Shown here one piece after another: positions 63,809 through 64,000 of a stretch of 64,000 nucleotides of DNA. Positions within the stretch are counted from its first letter, which is position 1; each line of letters begins with the position of its first letter. The position numbers were made by a program, and so were the translations under genes. The notes under the pieces are model-generated. The model saw only the letters and a program-made list of their open reading frames with translations. It was not told where the DNA came from and ran no database searches. This stretch comes from Paenibacillus sp. FSL K6-1330 (GTDB lineage Bacteria; Bacillota; Bacilli; Paenibacillales; Paenibacillaceae): contig NZ_CP150269.1 of the NCBI RefSeq assembly GCF_037976825.1, positions 2,989,501-3,053,500 of the forward strand, read 5' to 3'.

Positions 63809-64000
63809 ATGTGGGAGCAAGCCATTATGGATGCGGTAGAAAAAACAAAGAGGAATATTGAACAATTCCCGATGAAGTTTCCTCATATTACGGAAGAGAA
63901 GCGTTACGAGTGGGGAGAAAGCAATGACTGGATTGAAGGATTCTATACCGGAATGATCTGGCTGTGCTATGAATATACGAAGGACCCGCTGTTTAAGGAA
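63809..64000 (+). CDS. GH88 unsaturated glucuronyl hydrolase, N-terminal part (partial)
   Basis: The right edge cuts the gene after 64 codons. MWEQAIMDAVEKTKRNIEQFPMKFPHITEE followed by the ESNDWIEGFYTGMIWLCYEYTKD block is the start of GH88 enzymes, with the general Asp in NDW. They hydrate the 4,5-unsaturated uronic acid that polysaccharide lyases leave on glycosaminoglycan, ulvan or similar oligosaccharides. AAGGAGG precedes the ATG. Being in the lpl-like operon it acts on imported products. Confidence 0.85.
   Translation, partial: MWEQAIMDAVEKTKRNIEQFPMKFPHITEEKRYEWGESNDWIEGFYTGMIWLCYEYTKDPLFKE

Overview
The window looks like chromosomal DNA of a Paenibacillus-type, spore-forming, low-to-mid GC Firmicute. 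The evidence is a gerP spore-coat operon, a Tlp-type spore protein, strong GGAGG ribosome binding sites, frequent TTG/GTG starts, LplA/B/C-type sugar ABC transporters next to a large membrane AraC regulator, and a sigma-W-type promoter in front of pspA. There are no rRNA or tRNA genes and no CRISPR array that I can see.

Layout. 0-4 kb: the tail of an OmpR-type response regulator, a secreted NlpC/P60 hydrolase, thiN divergent from a TRIC-like channel gene, a low-molecular-weight tyrosine phosphatase and an esterase. 4.2-9.4 kb: the complete pdhABCD operon. 9.4-15 kb: thyA-dfrA, gltD without its large subunit, and topB. 15-23.2 kb: HAD phosphatase plus winged-helix regulator, an MFS pump, a lone ABC ATPase, a lipoprotein/response regulator/histidine kinase operon, a tandem palindromic repeat and a GNAT gene. 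23.3-30.1 kb: glycogen metabolism (glgC divergent from glgB-glgA, then a GH13 amylase). 30.5-35.9 kb: a fused binding-protein/permease amino-acid transporter with its ATPase, a LysM-3D wall protein, a polysaccharide deacetylase and the old yellow enzyme namA.

35.9-38.6 kb: a four-gene envelope-stress cluster (pspA, DUF350, DUF4178, DUF4247) behind a textbook sigma-W-type promoter. 38.7-43.9 kb: moeA-mobB, xerS, GNAT, SDR and a badly decayed aldo/keto reductase. 44.2-47.5 kb: a sugar ABC importer whose terminator carries a group IIC-type intron (47592-49514). 49.5-51.2 kb: a gene remnant, then a MarR regulator and an oxidoreductase that share an operator-like palindrome. 51.5-54.2 kb: an Hsp20-like spore gene divergent from gerPA-E, with back-to-back sigma-K-like promoters, and tlp. 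54.4-57.6 kb: an Asp-box lipoprotein, a small Cys-rich protein under an Fnr/Crp-type site, a DUF2500 protein and an SDR. 57.7-64 kb: an AraC regulator, LplA/B/C-type importer and the start of a GH88 unsaturated glucuronyl hydrolase, which suggests uptake of lyase-generated oligosaccharides.

The observations I rate most worth follow-up are the sigma-W/Psp cluster, the Fnr-type promoter before the Cys-rich small protein, the tandem hairpin repeat at 22.5 kb, the duplicated MarR operator, a 15-bp palindrome found three times between 44 and 51.3 kb, and the lipoprotein-two-component operon. All calls are from reading the sequence; no database search was run.
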